NCBI GenBank assembly: GCA_958295775.1
Contig: CATQHC010000009.1
Span: 62,001-126,000, forward strand
Reading direction: 5' to 3'
Length of the DNA stretch: 64,000 nucleotides
Origin: Chloroflexota bacterium
GTDB taxonomy: Bacteria; Chloroflexota; UBA11872; VXOZ01
Shown: positions 44,265-52,540 of the stretch, in pieces
How positions within the stretch are numbered: the first letter of the stretch is position 1
Layout: each line of letters opens with the position of its first letter
The notes under the pieces: model-generated
Database searches by the model: none
Seen by the model: the letters and a program-made list of their open reading frames with translations, nothing else
Told to the model about the DNA's origin: nothing
Program-made: the position numbers and the translations under genes

Positions 44265-45353
44265 ATGAGCCCAACACCACCCCCAACCGCCCCTCGTCTA
44301 AAGAAAATGCGGGACTGGCTTCAGGAATCTGAGGTAGACGCCTTTCTGGTGAGCAACGACTACAACCGCCGCTATCTTTCCGGCTTCACAGGTAGTTCCG
44401 GCTGGCTTCTAATCAGTTCCGACGCCGCCCTCCTGATAACGGATTCGCGCTACACCGAACAGGCAGAAAAGCAAGCGCCAGAGTTCACGATAGCGCCGCA
44501 GTCAGGGCCGTTCGCTCCATTGCTCTTGGAGCTCTGCAAGGAGCACAGTATCGAGCGGCTGGCATTCGAATCTGAGCACGTGAGCGTGGCCGCCTGCGAG
44601 ACCTATACGGAGAGCTTGGACGGCGAAATCAAGCTCGAGGGGTCCCAAGGGGTTGTAGAAAAATTCCGGGTGGCGAAGGAGCCGGATGAAGTGGCTGCGC
44701 TGCAGCGAGCCATAATCATCGCCGATGACGCTTTTGGCGAACTGGTAAAGTGGCTGCGTCCCGGCATAACCGAGAAGGCAGTCGCGTGGCGCTTGGAGGT
44801 GCTGATGCGCGAGGGCGGCGCCGAAGGACTGTCTTTTCCGTCAATTGTTGCTGCCGGACCTAACGGCGCTATGCCGCATCACCGCCCGGGAGACGACGTC
44901 ATCCCTGCAGACACGTTCATTGTGATGGACTTTGGCTGCATTGCCGACGGGTATTGCTCGGATATGACGCGAACCGTTGTGCTCGGTACACCGTCCCCAC
45001 AAATGCAAGCGATTTACCGGCTGGTATTGCAAGCTCAGGAAACGGCAGAAGCACATGTGCATGCGGGTTTGACCGGCGTTGAGGCAGACGCGTTGGCCCG
45101 CGAGGTTATCGTGGCGGCCGGGCACGGCGACCACTTCGGTCATGGTCTGGGTCACGGCGTCGGCCTTGAGATTCACGAAGCGCCGCGCCTTTCCCCGCTC
45201 GCGGGGGATACGCCGCTGCCTGCCGGCGCGGTTGTGTCCATCGAGCCCGGCGTATATTTGCCCGGTGTTGGCGGGGTGCGGATCGAGGACCTGGTGTTGC
45301 TGCGCGACGACGGCGCCGACATTCTTACCGGATCGCCAAAGATGAAATTCTAA
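44265..45353 (+). CDS. M24 family aminopeptidase P / Xaa-Pro dipeptidase
   Basis: 362 aa. The N-terminal creatinase-like domain (VDAFLVSNDYNRRYLSGFTG) precedes a pita-bread catalytic domain with the five metal ligands. These are two Asp in VMDFGCIADGYCSDMTRTVV, His in HFGHGLGHGVGLEIHE, Glu in VVSIEPGVYL and Glu in GVRIEDLVLL. It removes N-terminal residues next to proline. It precedes efp by 29 bases, the order also seen in Bacillus and many other bacteria. Confidence 0.93.
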   Translation: MSPTPPPTAPRLKKMRDWLQESEVDAFLVSNDYNRRYLSGFTGSSGWLLISSDAALLITDSRYTEQAEKQAPEFTIAPQSGPFAPLLLELCKEHSIERLAFESEHVSVAACETYTESLDGEIKLEGSQGVVEKFRVAKEPDEVAALQRAIIIADDAFGELVKWLRPGITEKAVAWRLEVLMREGGAEGLSFPSIVAAGPNGAMPHHRPGDDVIPADTFIVMDFGCIADGYCSDMTRTVVLGTPSPQMQAIYRLVLQAQETAEAHVHAGLTGVEADALAREVIVAAGHGDHFGHGLGHGVGLEIHEAPRLSPLAGDTPLPAGAVVSIEPGVYLPGVGGVRIEDLVLLRDDGADILTGSPKMKF

Positions 45354-45382
45354 GTTAGAGAGACTTCAGGAGGCATTGCGCG

Positions 45383-45946
45383 TTGATCGAGACCGGCAAC
45401 CTACGACGTGGAGTCGTAATCGAATATGAAGACGCTATCTTCCGTCTGGAAGACGTAAAACACATCAAGATGGGCCGTGGCGGCGCAGTGGTTCGGCTAA
45501 AGCTCCGACACGTGCAGGACGGCCACATCATCGATCGCACCTGCGATGCCGGTGCGCGCTTTCGCCAGATTCGGCTTGAGCAACGCCCAGCGCAATTCCT
45601 CTACCAGGAGGATGACGTTTTTCACTTCATGGATACGGAATCCTACGATGAGATTCTCGTAGACGCATCCCTCTTGGCAAACGCGGTTAACTTTCTCAAG
45701 GATGGGGCGATGATCGAGCTTGAGATGCACGGCGAGCGTGTTCTCGACGCGTCCTTGCCTCCCTCAATCGAACTTGAAGTTGCAGATACCGCTCCTGGCG
45801 TCAAAGGCGACACTGCCGCCGGCGGCACGAAACCCGCGACAGTAGAGACAGGATTGGTCGTCAACGTGCCGCTCTTCGTTAATGTGGGCGACACAATCCG
45901 CGTGGATACGCGTACAAACGGTTACCTTGAACGGGTGCGTTCGTAG
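45383..45946 (+). CDS. efp: Translation elongation factor P with Arg32 at the loop tip
   Basis: Relieves ribosome stalling at polyproline. All three domains are present in 187 aa: the KOW-like N-terminal domain, the OB fold (FHFMDTESYDEI) and the C-terminal EF-P domain (VPLFVNVGDTIRVDTRTNGY). The loop that enters the peptidyl-transferase centre is HIKMGRGGAVVRLKLR. The tip residue is Arg32, where Lys is used by the EpmA or hypusine-like pathways. Arg32 is rhamnosylated by EarP in some proteobacteria. It starts at TTG 45383 with AGGAGG upstream. Its stop overlaps the accB start (TAGTG). Confidence 0.94.
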   Translation: MIETGNLRRGVVIEYEDAIFRLEDVKHIKMGRGGAVVRLKLRHVQDGHIIDRTCDAGARFRQIRLEQRPAQFLYQEDDVFHFMDTESYDEILVDASLLANAVNFLKDGAMIELEMHGERVLDASLPPSIELEVADTAPGVKGDTAAGGTKPATVETGLVVNVPLFVNVGDTIRVDTRTNGYLERVRS

Positions 45947-46443
45947 TGAGTGATAAAGACGAAAAGTCAGAAGAGGGCTCCACCGGACCCGCGCCCGCAC
46001 TCTCACAAGTCGTGCAGGAGCGTTTGAAGCCGCTGCTAGACCTTGTCTCCGAGTCTGACGTAGAGGAACTTTCCCTGGAGCAAGGCGGCATTAGGGTAGC
46101 GATCAAACGTACGGCACAGGTTGTTACTGTGGCTTCAACGCCAGCGACCACAGCGGTTGAGGAAGCTGAACCACAATTGCACGTGGTGCACGCGGGGAGG
46201 GTTGGCGTATTTGCCCGCAGCCGCAGCCAGGATCAGCTTCCCGTCATCGATGAGGGCGCAACGGTTACGGCAGGGCAATTGCTCGGCTACATCGAGGTGC
46301 TCAATGTGCTCAACGAAGTCCACGCACCTTATGACGGTACCTTGGAACGGTTTCTGGTGGAATCCACACAACCGGTGGAATACGGCCAGCCGCTCGCCCT
46401 GATCGAACCCGCCCCGGAACCGCCAATGGACGACGTGGAGTAG
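45946..46443 (+). CDS. AccB-like biotin carboxyl carrier paralogue lacking the biotinyl lysine
   Basis: 165 aa in the usual accB position after efp. The N-terminal helical segment (LKPLLDLVSESDVEELSLEQ, then GIRVAIKR) and Ala/Glu linker match AccB. The C-terminal biotinyl/lipoyl domain is complete: GRVGVFARS, VIDEGATVTAGQLLGYIEVL, APYDGTLERFLVESTQPVEY and GQPLALIEP. The biotinylation motif E-A-M-K-M-M-N reads E-V-L-N-V-L-N. The acceptor lysine is Asn120 (codon AAT, 46303-46305) and both flanking Met are lost, so it cannot be biotinylated. Plants have analogous lysine-less BADC proteins that downregulate acetyl-CoA carboxylase. No accC follows. It could be a regulator, an assembly partner or a degenerated copy. 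Confidence 0.9.
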   Translation: MSDKDEKSEEGSTGPAPALSQVVQERLKPLLDLVSESDVEELSLEQGGIRVAIKRTAQVVTVASTPATTAVEEAEPQLHVVHAGRVGVFARSRSQDQLPVIDEGATVTAGQLLGYIEVLNVLNEVHAPYDGTLERFLVESTQPVEYGQPLALIEPAPEPPMDDVE

Positions 46444-46670
46444 CCCCCAGACAGCCGTCGGCACGGTTGCGGGCCCGGCCCCCAATCTTCATGGGCTTTG
46501 GCAGAAATTAGGCGCCACGACGTTCCATCGCAGCGCAGCACCAATGGCCTGATTTCACCATCGATGAATCCTCTCTTTGCGCCCCGCTTCAATCAGCTAA
46601 CTACAGAGCACAATCTAAGAATTGGAAATTCCTTGATTGAACTGGCTTTCCGCGAGCAGGTTTGCGCCTA

Positions 46671-47231
46671 ATGGATACCTTCTACGCCAAAGACAGAGAG
46701 GAGTGGCGCGCGTGGTTGCACGAACATCACGCCGCTGCCAAGGAAATCTGGCTCATCTACTACCGCAAGGCCACCGGCAAGCCTCGGGTCTCATATAACG
46801 CTGCCGTGGAAGAGGCGCTCTGTTTCGGTTGGATAGACAGCCAGCAAAAGGGCATCGATGAAGAGCGCTTCGCCCAGCGCTTTTCACCACGCAAGCCGGG
46901 CAGCAACTGGTCGGAAACAAATAGAGTGCGCCTGCGCAATCTCATCGCCGAGGGGAAGATGATGCCTGCCGGGCTGGCCGTAGCGCAGGGCGTCATCCTC
47001 GATGAACCGTTTGTGATTCCGCCAGACATTGAAACGGCGCTGAAGCGGGACGCCCAGACGTGGCAGCACTTTCAGAGTTTTCCGGAAGACTATCGCCGCA
47101 TTCGTGTGGCCTTCGTCGAGTCCGCGCGCAACCGGCCGGCGGAGTTCAAGAAGCGTCTGAACAATCTGGTCAGAATGACGGCAAAGAACAAGACGTTCGG
47201 TTACGTGAAAGAGCTCACTGACAAAGCGTAG
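46671..47231 (+). CDS. YdeI/OmpD-associated family protein
   Basis: 186 aa. Typical opening DTFYAKDREEWRAWLHEHHA, with KEIWLIYYRKATGKPRVSYN, ALCFGWIDSQQKGIDEERFA and QRFSPRKPGSNWSETN. The C-terminal TKN-like MTAKNKTFGYVKEL is also in the family. Members are small cytoplasmic proteins sometimes named bacteriocin-protection proteins, but their function is not established. ATG 46671 gives the family start; TTG 46662 is the longer frame. No operon partners. Confidence 0.88.
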   Translation: MDTFYAKDREEWRAWLHEHHAAAKEIWLIYYRKATGKPRVSYNAAVEEALCFGWIDSQQKGIDEERFAQRFSPRKPGSNWSETNRVRLRNLIAEGKMMPAGLAVAQGVILDEPFVIPPDIETALKRDAQTWQHFQSFPEDYRRIRVAFVESARNRPAEFKKRLNNLVRMTAKNKTFGYVKELTDKA

Positions 47232-47444
47232 GCCACCAGCCTTCAGCAAGACCGTGACAACAGATGTACACTACGGAGCTTACTCATTCTCGCGGCAAGC
47301 ATTGGAGACTACCGTTGTGAGGTCTCTCCACACCCTCACTTCCTGCATATCTTGAGCGACTACGGTTGCGTAATCCCAAGCGAAGTGAACTAATTGTTAC
47401 ATGCCCACCCGTAAGCCTCAGTTTTTCGCACCCAAGGAGATGCA

Positions 47445-48473
47445 ATGGCGGATACCCTGACTACTACTGCAGACACAAAGGAACAGATCAGCGAAAAGAG
47501 CGCGATAGTCGTTGCCGGGCTGCGCAAGTCCTTCAAGGAGTTGGAGGTGCTCAAGGGCATTGACTTCGCCGTAGAGCGCGGGAGCATCCTGGCGCTGCTC
47601 GGCCCGAACGGCGCCGGCAAGACTACCATCATCCGGATCTTGAGCACGCTCTTGCCGCCTGACGGCGGGCAAGCGTTCGTTGACGGCTGTGACGTGGTCC
47701 GTGAGGCGAAACAGGTGCGCAAGAGCATCGGGTTAACCGGCCAATTTGCCGCGGTCGATGAGTACCTCACCGGTGAAGAAAACCTCTTGATGCTGGGGCG
47801 GCTCTATCGCCTCAGCAAGGCCGATACGAAACGACGCACGCATGACCTCCTGGAGTTATTCGAGCTGACCGATGCGGCCAAGCGTAAGGTAAAGACCTAC
47901 TCGGGAGGCATGCGCCGCCGCCTGGACCTGGCGATGAGCCTGATTGCCTCCCCGCCGGTGCTCTTCCTGGACGAACCCACCACCGGACTCGATCCTCGCA
48001 GTCGTCTGACACTGTGGGAGATGATTAGGCGACTCTCAGCCAGCGGAGTCAGCATCCTGCTGACCACACAGTACATGGAGGAAGCCGATCAACTTGCCGA
48101 TCAAATCGTCGTCATCGATCATGGCAGCGTCATTGCTGCCGGCACCGCGGACGAACTCAAGGAGCGCATCGGCAGCGCCCGCTTGGAACTGACGATCGCC
48201 GCCGATGGCAATTTTGCCAGAGCTGAGCAGACCCTGGACGGCCAAGACCTGCACCTTGATCGCGAGCGGCGTCTTATCAGCATCGCCAGCCAAAGCGGCG
48301 TGCATGAGTTGCGGGAGTTGCTGCAACGGTTGGAAGCTGCCGGCATTGCCGTGGAGAGCGTCTCGCTGCACCGTCCTACACTGGATGATGTCTTCCTTAC
48401 GCTCACCGGGGCCGCCGCGACGCCTGACGCCAACGAAGGCGCCCAAGCAGAACAGGAGAGAACCACCGCATGA
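47445..48473 (+). CDS. ABC transporter ATP-binding protein (DrrA/daunorubicin-resistance type)
   Basis: 342 aa. Walker A is GPNGAGKTT, the Q loop GLTGQFAAVDEYLTGEENL is followed by the signature YSGGMRRRLDLAMSL, and Walker B is VLFLDEPTTGLD. The switch position reads LLTTQYMEEADQL (Gln where His is usual, as in DrrA-type proteins). The C-terminal ~100 residues are the DrrA domain ending HRPTLDDVFLTLTG. It energises an ABC-2 exporter for drugs, lipids or polyketide-like compounds. AAGGAG precedes the ATG. Its stop overlaps the permease start (ATGA). Confidence 0.93.
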   Translation: MADTLTTTADTKEQISEKSAIVVAGLRKSFKELEVLKGIDFAVERGSILALLGPNGAGKTTIIRILSTLLPPDGGQAFVDGCDVVREAKQVRKSIGLTGQFAAVDEYLTGEENLLMLGRLYRLSKADTKRRTHDLLELFELTDAAKRKVKTYSGGMRRRLDLAMSLIASPPVLFLDEPTTGLDPRSRLTLWEMIRRLSASGVSILLTTQYMEEADQLADQIVVIDHGSVIAAGTADELKERIGSARLELTIAADGNFARAEQTLDGQDLHLDRERRLISIASQSGVHELRELLQRLEAAGIAVESVSLHRPTLDDVFLTLTGAAATPDANEGAQAEQERTTA

Positions 48474-49282
48474 AACAACCAATCTCTTTAGTGGCCGACA
48501 TTCAACCTGAAGTCCGTCCGGAGATTTTCTGGACCCTTGACAACACGTGGGTGCTGACAAAGCGCAGTCTCACACACATCATTCGCAATGTCGATCAGTT
48601 ACTTTCCGTCTTCCTCATGCCGGTGATGTTCTTGCTCCTCTTCCGCTATGTCTTTGGTGGCGCGATCAATACGGGTGAGACGAGTTATGTAAACTTTCTG
48701 GTCGCCGGTATCTTGGTACAAACGGCCGCCTTTGGCGCCAACACCACCACGTTCAGTGTGCTCGTCGATCTGCAGCGGGGCATTGTGGACCGCTTTCGCG
48801 CGCTGCCAATGGCCAGCTCCGCCTTACTGGCGGCCCATGTCATCGCCGATCTCGCACGCAATACGTTCTCGGCAGTCGTCATGTTGGTGGCGAGTTTTCT
48901 CGTTGGCTTTCGACCCACGGCAGATTTGACTGAATGGTTGCTGGTCTTCGGTTTGCTGTTAATTTTCACGCTGGCAATCTCCTGGATTTCGGCAATCTTA
49001 GGCATGGTGGTAAAGTCGCTGGAGGCTGCCCAGTGGGCCGGTTTCATGGCGCTGATGCCGCTCACCTTTGCCAGCAGCGCCTTCGTGCCCACCGACAGCA
49101 TGCCCCTCGTTCTGCGTGTCTTCGCCGAGAATCAACCGATCACGCACGTTATCGAAGCCATGCGCGCTTGGATGGTCGGTACCCCCATTGGTAACCATGG
49201 CTGGCTGGCATTGCTGTGGTGTGTCGGCATCCTTGCAATTGCCATGCCGGTGGCGACGTGGATGTTCCGCCGCCGTGTCTAA
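48470..49282 (+). CDS. ABC-2 type transporter permease (DrrB type)
   Basis: 270 aa with about six membrane helices, for example LLSVFLMPVMFLLLFRYVFG, VTLVASFLVGF-like and LLLIFTLAISWISAILGMVV. The ABC-2 signature includes QRGIVDRFRALPMASSALLA and the C-terminal ASSAFVPTDSMPLVLRVFAE followed by NQPITHVIEAMRAW. It is co-translated with the ATPase (4-base overlap). No biosynthetic cluster is next to it, so the exported molecule is unknown. Confidence 0.92.
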   Translation: MKQPISLVADIQPEVRPEIFWTLDNTWVLTKRSLTHIIRNVDQLLSVFLMPVMFLLLFRYVFGGAINTGETSYVNFLVAGILVQTAAFGANTTTFSVLVDLQRGIVDRFRALPMASSALLAAHVIADLARNTFSAVVMLVASFLVGFRPTADLTEWLLVFGLLLIFTLAISWISAILGMVVKSLEAAQWAGFMALMPLTFASSAFVPTDSMPLVLRVFAENQPITHVIEAMRAWMVGTPIGNHGWLALLWCVGILAIAMPVATWMFRRRV

Positions 49283-49428
49283 GCCGGACGCCCTCACGAT
49301 TCAACCAATTAACCGGCCAACTGCACAGCGTTAGGCGCATCAAACTCCCCGGGGAGTACATATCAAAGCCACAACGTAGTATCATGAGCTTGAAGGCGCT
49401 GTGTCGGGCAGTTAGGGGAGGGCAGGCT

Positions 49429-50301
49429 ATGCGCACCGTACAACTGCCGTGGTGGGATCCACGCGGCTGGACGCGCCAGCGACCGCTCCATCGGGAAGAG
49501 TGGGTCACTGGCACGCCCTTGGAGACAATGCAGCTCGTCTCAGACCGGCGCATCCCGCTTATTGCCGGGTTCATCGCGGGTGCGGGAGTATTTGCCGGCC
49601 TCTTTGCCGTGATCATGATCATAATCGCCATCTGGCCGATCATGGTCATGCTGTTCACGCTCAATGTCGTCGGTGTCTTCTCTCTCGTGCTTTCCCATAC
49701 TTTTGGTTGGGTCTCGATCCTCATGGCGCTGTGGCCGGCGCTGCTCATAAGCGGCGGCTTGGGCATGGTAAAAGCCCTTCTCAATCTCCGTGCCGTCGAA
49801 CGGCGTCTGCAGCCGGTGCCGCTGCACTCTGCCTGGGATACTTTGCCCGGCATTCTGCTCAGCCTGATTGGGGTGCCGTTGCTCTTTCTGGGTCTCGCGA
49901 TTTGGAAAGAGTTTCCAATCATGGTTATTTATCTTCTGCCCATATGGCTCCTATCCGGGCTGGTGTACGACCAATACTGGCAGATGTGGTTTGCCGGGAT
50001 GCTCCAGAAATGGGTAGGATCAGCCATTTGGTTCCGCCGGACGCTCAGTCTCGCGTTCCTCCTGCATAACGACAGCGACCTCTTTGGCTGCATCTTTGCC
50101 GATCTTGCCGTCAGCGAGGATGGTGGCAAAGCGAAAATCCAGGGCTGGTTCCGCTCGCCGAACCAAATCAAACGGGCGCGGCAAGTCGCGCGCCGCGTCG
50201 TCGGCATCCGAGAGGTGGAAGTGGAACCGCTTTCATGGGACCTGCAAGATGAGTTCTGGGACGAGTACACTGCCGCTTCTGAACGGTCATTGGTGATGTA
50301 G
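49429..50301 (+). CDS. Multi-pass membrane protein with C-terminal BON-like domain, copy 1
   Basis: 290 aa, no named family recognised. Helices are visible at ~38-62 (IAGFIAGAGVFAGLFAVIMI), ~65-90, ~95-115 and two near the middle (GILLSLIGVPLLFLGLAIW, VIYLLPIWLLSGLVY). After a conserved QKWVGSAIWFRRTLSLAFLL comes a soluble tail, FADLAVSEDGGKAKIQGWFR, then SPNQIKRARQVARRVVGIRE. It resembles a BON fold (strand, G-W/V-x, amphipathic helix, GIxxVEVE). ATG 49429 is chosen because GGGGAGGG lies 7 bases upstream. It is paralogous to the next gene in layout. It follows the DrrAB exporter by ~150 bases. Confidence 0.75.
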   Translation: MRTVQLPWWDPRGWTRQRPLHREEWVTGTPLETMQLVSDRRIPLIAGFIAGAGVFAGLFAVIMIIIAIWPIMVMLFTLNVVGVFSLVLSHTFGWVSILMALWPALLISGGLGMVKALLNLRAVERRLQPVPLHSAWDTLPGILLSLIGVPLLFLGLAIWKEFPIMVIYLLPIWLLSGLVYDQYWQMWFAGMLQKWVGSAIWFRRTLSLAFLLHNDSDLFGCIFADLAVSEDGGKAKIQGWFRSPNQIKRARQVARRVVGIREVEVEPLSWDLQDEFWDEYTAASERSLVM

Positions 50302-50509
50302 CAGTCGCCGTTGCAGACTCTAGGGCACTGCCCTTAAGAAACGGCAGCATACTGCGGTAGCAGGAGTGGTACCTGTGGCGGCAATCCCACGCAACCTACT
50401 ACCGATTTCTTGGCCGGGCGTCCCCCTCTCACTTCCACGTCATTTTCGTGCCTCAATTCCGTCACTTCGGACGCAGATCGCCATAGAGTAAACACGCTCA
50501 GGAGTGCGC

Positions 50510-51532
50510 ATGGCACAGCCGAATACCCTGGGGGGCTCATCAGACGACAAGCGCTTCCTCTCGCGCCGTGAGATAGTCTCCGCCACGGTGGCGGATGCGC
50601 TGGTAATGATTGCCAGCCTGCGGGTCACACTCCTGGCAGGCTTCATCGGCGGCGCGCTGGCGCCGTTGGCGTTTATCATACCGATCGGACTTGCCGTCGT
50701 CTTATGGCCCATATTCAACGCCTTCATGTTGGCGCTGATGGCGGGCGCCTTGCTCTTCGCCATCGTCCTCACACCGTTGGTGATCCTCTCCGGCTTTTGG
50801 GAACGCTTGCGCACCCTCAAGATTCTCGAGATTGCTACGGGCATCATCCTGCTGGCTGTCGTTGTAGTCGGGGTGCTAACTGTGCGGTCTGCGGAGCCTG
50901 GGTCTCCTCCAATTAGTCTGGGAATGATACTTGGAGGTGCGCTCACCATAGTGGCGTTGATCTTGAACACCTCGCCTATTACTTTTGGCGCGGGTATTCT
51001 GGGCGCGTTCATGGCGCTTCTGCGTCGTTTCCAGGCTAAACGCGACGTTTACTGGCGCATTACCTTTGGGCCAATCGTCTCCAGTTACTTTGGCCCGCAC
51101 CAAGTCTTGTCCTTCATTGCCGTGCCCGTAGGCCTTCTGGTAGCCCTCAACATCTCAATACAGAATGGTTGGGCGTTAGCGTTTCAGGCTTTTCCAGTCT
51201 GGATACTCTCGGGCTTTCTCTTCTGGGCGTATTGGGAGATTGCCCACAAGAACATTCTGGGCAAGATCACAGGACAGGCCGTTTGGTTCCGCAAGAGTAT
51301 GGCTCTCGCAAAGGTGCTTGAAGACGATTCGTACCTTTTTGGATTGCGCTTCGAATCGGTTGGGGTTGATGTGGAACGCGGCGTCGCGCAAATCCGCGCG
51401 GAGTTTCGTGACCCCGACCAGGTCTATCGCGCCCGCCAGGCCTGCTTGCGGGTCGCCGACATCGTGGATGCCGAAGTGGTAGATACAAGTGATCCCTTCC
51501 AACGAGTCAGGAAGAAGAGTTGGGATTACTAG
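50510..51532 (+). CDS. Multi-pass membrane protein with C-terminal BON-like domain, copy 2
   Basis: 340 aa paralogue of the preceding gene, diverged but with the same plan. About seven hydrophobic helices are visible, for example FIGGALAPLAFIIPIGLAVV, IATGIILLAVVVVGVLTV and AFPVWILSGFLFWAYWEIAH. The shared juxtamembrane box is ILGKITGQAVWFRKSMALAK (compare LQKWVGSAIWFRRTLSLAFL in copy 1). The BON-like tail is VGVDVERGVAQIRAEFRDPD, then VYRARQACLRVADIVDAEVV. ATG 50510 has GGAG five bases upstream. The pair may form a hetero-oligomer in the membrane; function unknown. Confidence 0.75.
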   Translation: MAQPNTLGGSSDDKRFLSRREIVSATVADALVMIASLRVTLLAGFIGGALAPLAFIIPIGLAVVLWPIFNAFMLALMAGALLFAIVLTPLVILSGFWERLRTLKILEIATGIILLAVVVVGVLTVRSAEPGSPPISLGMILGGALTIVALILNTSPITFGAGILGAFMALLRRFQAKRDVYWRITFGPIVSSYFGPHQVLSFIAVPVGLLVALNISIQNGWALAFQAFPVWILSGFLFWAYWEIAHKNILGKITGQAVWFRKSMALAKVLEDDSYLFGLRFESVGVDVERGVAQIRAEFRDPDQVYRARQACLRVADIVDAEVVDTSDPFQRVRKKSWDY

Positions 51533-51565
51533 CCAAGGGATCAACCGACAACAATGAGAGGGTTC

Positions 51566-52402
51566 ATGCGCATCGATTCACACCAGCACTACTGGAAACT
51601 GAGCCGAGGAGACTACGGCTGGCTCACACCTGACATGGGCCTGCTCTATCGCGACTATCTCCCCGCCGACCTTGAACCAATCCTTGAGCAGCACAATATC
51701 GATAAGACAATTCTCGTGCAGGCCGCTCCCACCGTGGCGGAGACGGACTATATGCTCTCGCTCGCCGCCGAACATGACTCAATCGCTGGTGTTGTCGGAT
51801 GGCTGGACATGGCAAACCCAAACTTTGCCCGCCTGTTCGATAAGTATCGACAAGAGCCGGCATTTGTGGGTATTCGCCCAATGTTACACGACCTGTCCGA
51901 CGACGCTTGGGTGACCCAGCCTCTGGTACTTGAGAATCTAAAATTGCTGGCGGCGCACGACTTTCCCTTCGACTTCCTCGTGCGTCCCCAACACCTGCCC
52001 TACGTGCTGCAGGTGCTCGAGCAGGCGCAGAACCTGCGGGCGGTGATCGACCACATCGCCAAGCCGCTCATCAAGGACCGGCAGTTCGAACCGTGGGCCT
52101 CCCAACTCGCGACGGTCGCGCAACACGAACAGGTCTACTGCAAGCTCTCGGGCATGGTCACCGAAGCCGATCACGCCAACTGGACTCCCGCCGACCTCAA
52201 ACCCTACGTAGAGCACACTGTGTCTTGCTTTGGGTTGGAGCGCGTGATGTTCGGCAGCGACTGGCCGGTCAGCCTCCTGGCGGCACAATACGCTGACGTG
52301 ATTGGGGCTCTGGAGCAAGTCCTCGCGCCACAGTTGGACGAGTCGAGCATGGCGCAAGTATTCGGCGGCAATGCGGGACGGTTCTACGGGATCGAGCGGT
52401 AG
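51566..52402 (+). CDS. COG3618 amidohydrolase family protein (lactonase type)
   Basis: 278 aa TIM-barrel hydrolase. It opens with the metal motif RIDSHQHYWKLSRGDYGWL (HxH), followed by VGWLDMANPNFARLFDKYR, GIRPMLHD, FLVRPQHLPYVLQVLEQ, VIDHIAKP and MFGSDWPVSLLA. This branch includes L-fucono- and L-rhamnono-lactonases and 2-pyrone hydrolases, so a role in sugar-acid catabolism is likely but not proven. ATG 51566 is preferred (GAGAGGG just upstream); ATG 51554 is four codons earlier. It starts the right-hand catabolic-looking block. Confidence 0.87.
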   Translation: MRIDSHQHYWKLSRGDYGWLTPDMGLLYRDYLPADLEPILEQHNIDKTILVQAAPTVAETDYMLSLAAEHDSIAGVVGWLDMANPNFARLFDKYRQEPAFVGIRPMLHDLSDDAWVTQPLVLENLKLLAAHDFPFDFLVRPQHLPYVLQVLEQAQNLRAVIDHIAKPLIKDRQFEPWASQLATVAQHEQVYCKLSGMVTEADHANWTPADLKPYVEHTVSCFGLERVMFGSDWPVSLLAAQYADVIGALEQVLAPQLDESSMAQVFGGNAGRFYGIER

Positions 52403-52540
52403 CGCGTCTGGATTTGCTCTAGCGGCTGCCGCCAGCAGTCCTGGTAGAGAGCCACACTAACGCGGCATTTCTCGCGAAAGGGGCATGCCAGGTCACGCAC
52501 GCGCGACACCGCTGTGCTCCAAGTGAAAGGCACGCACACT

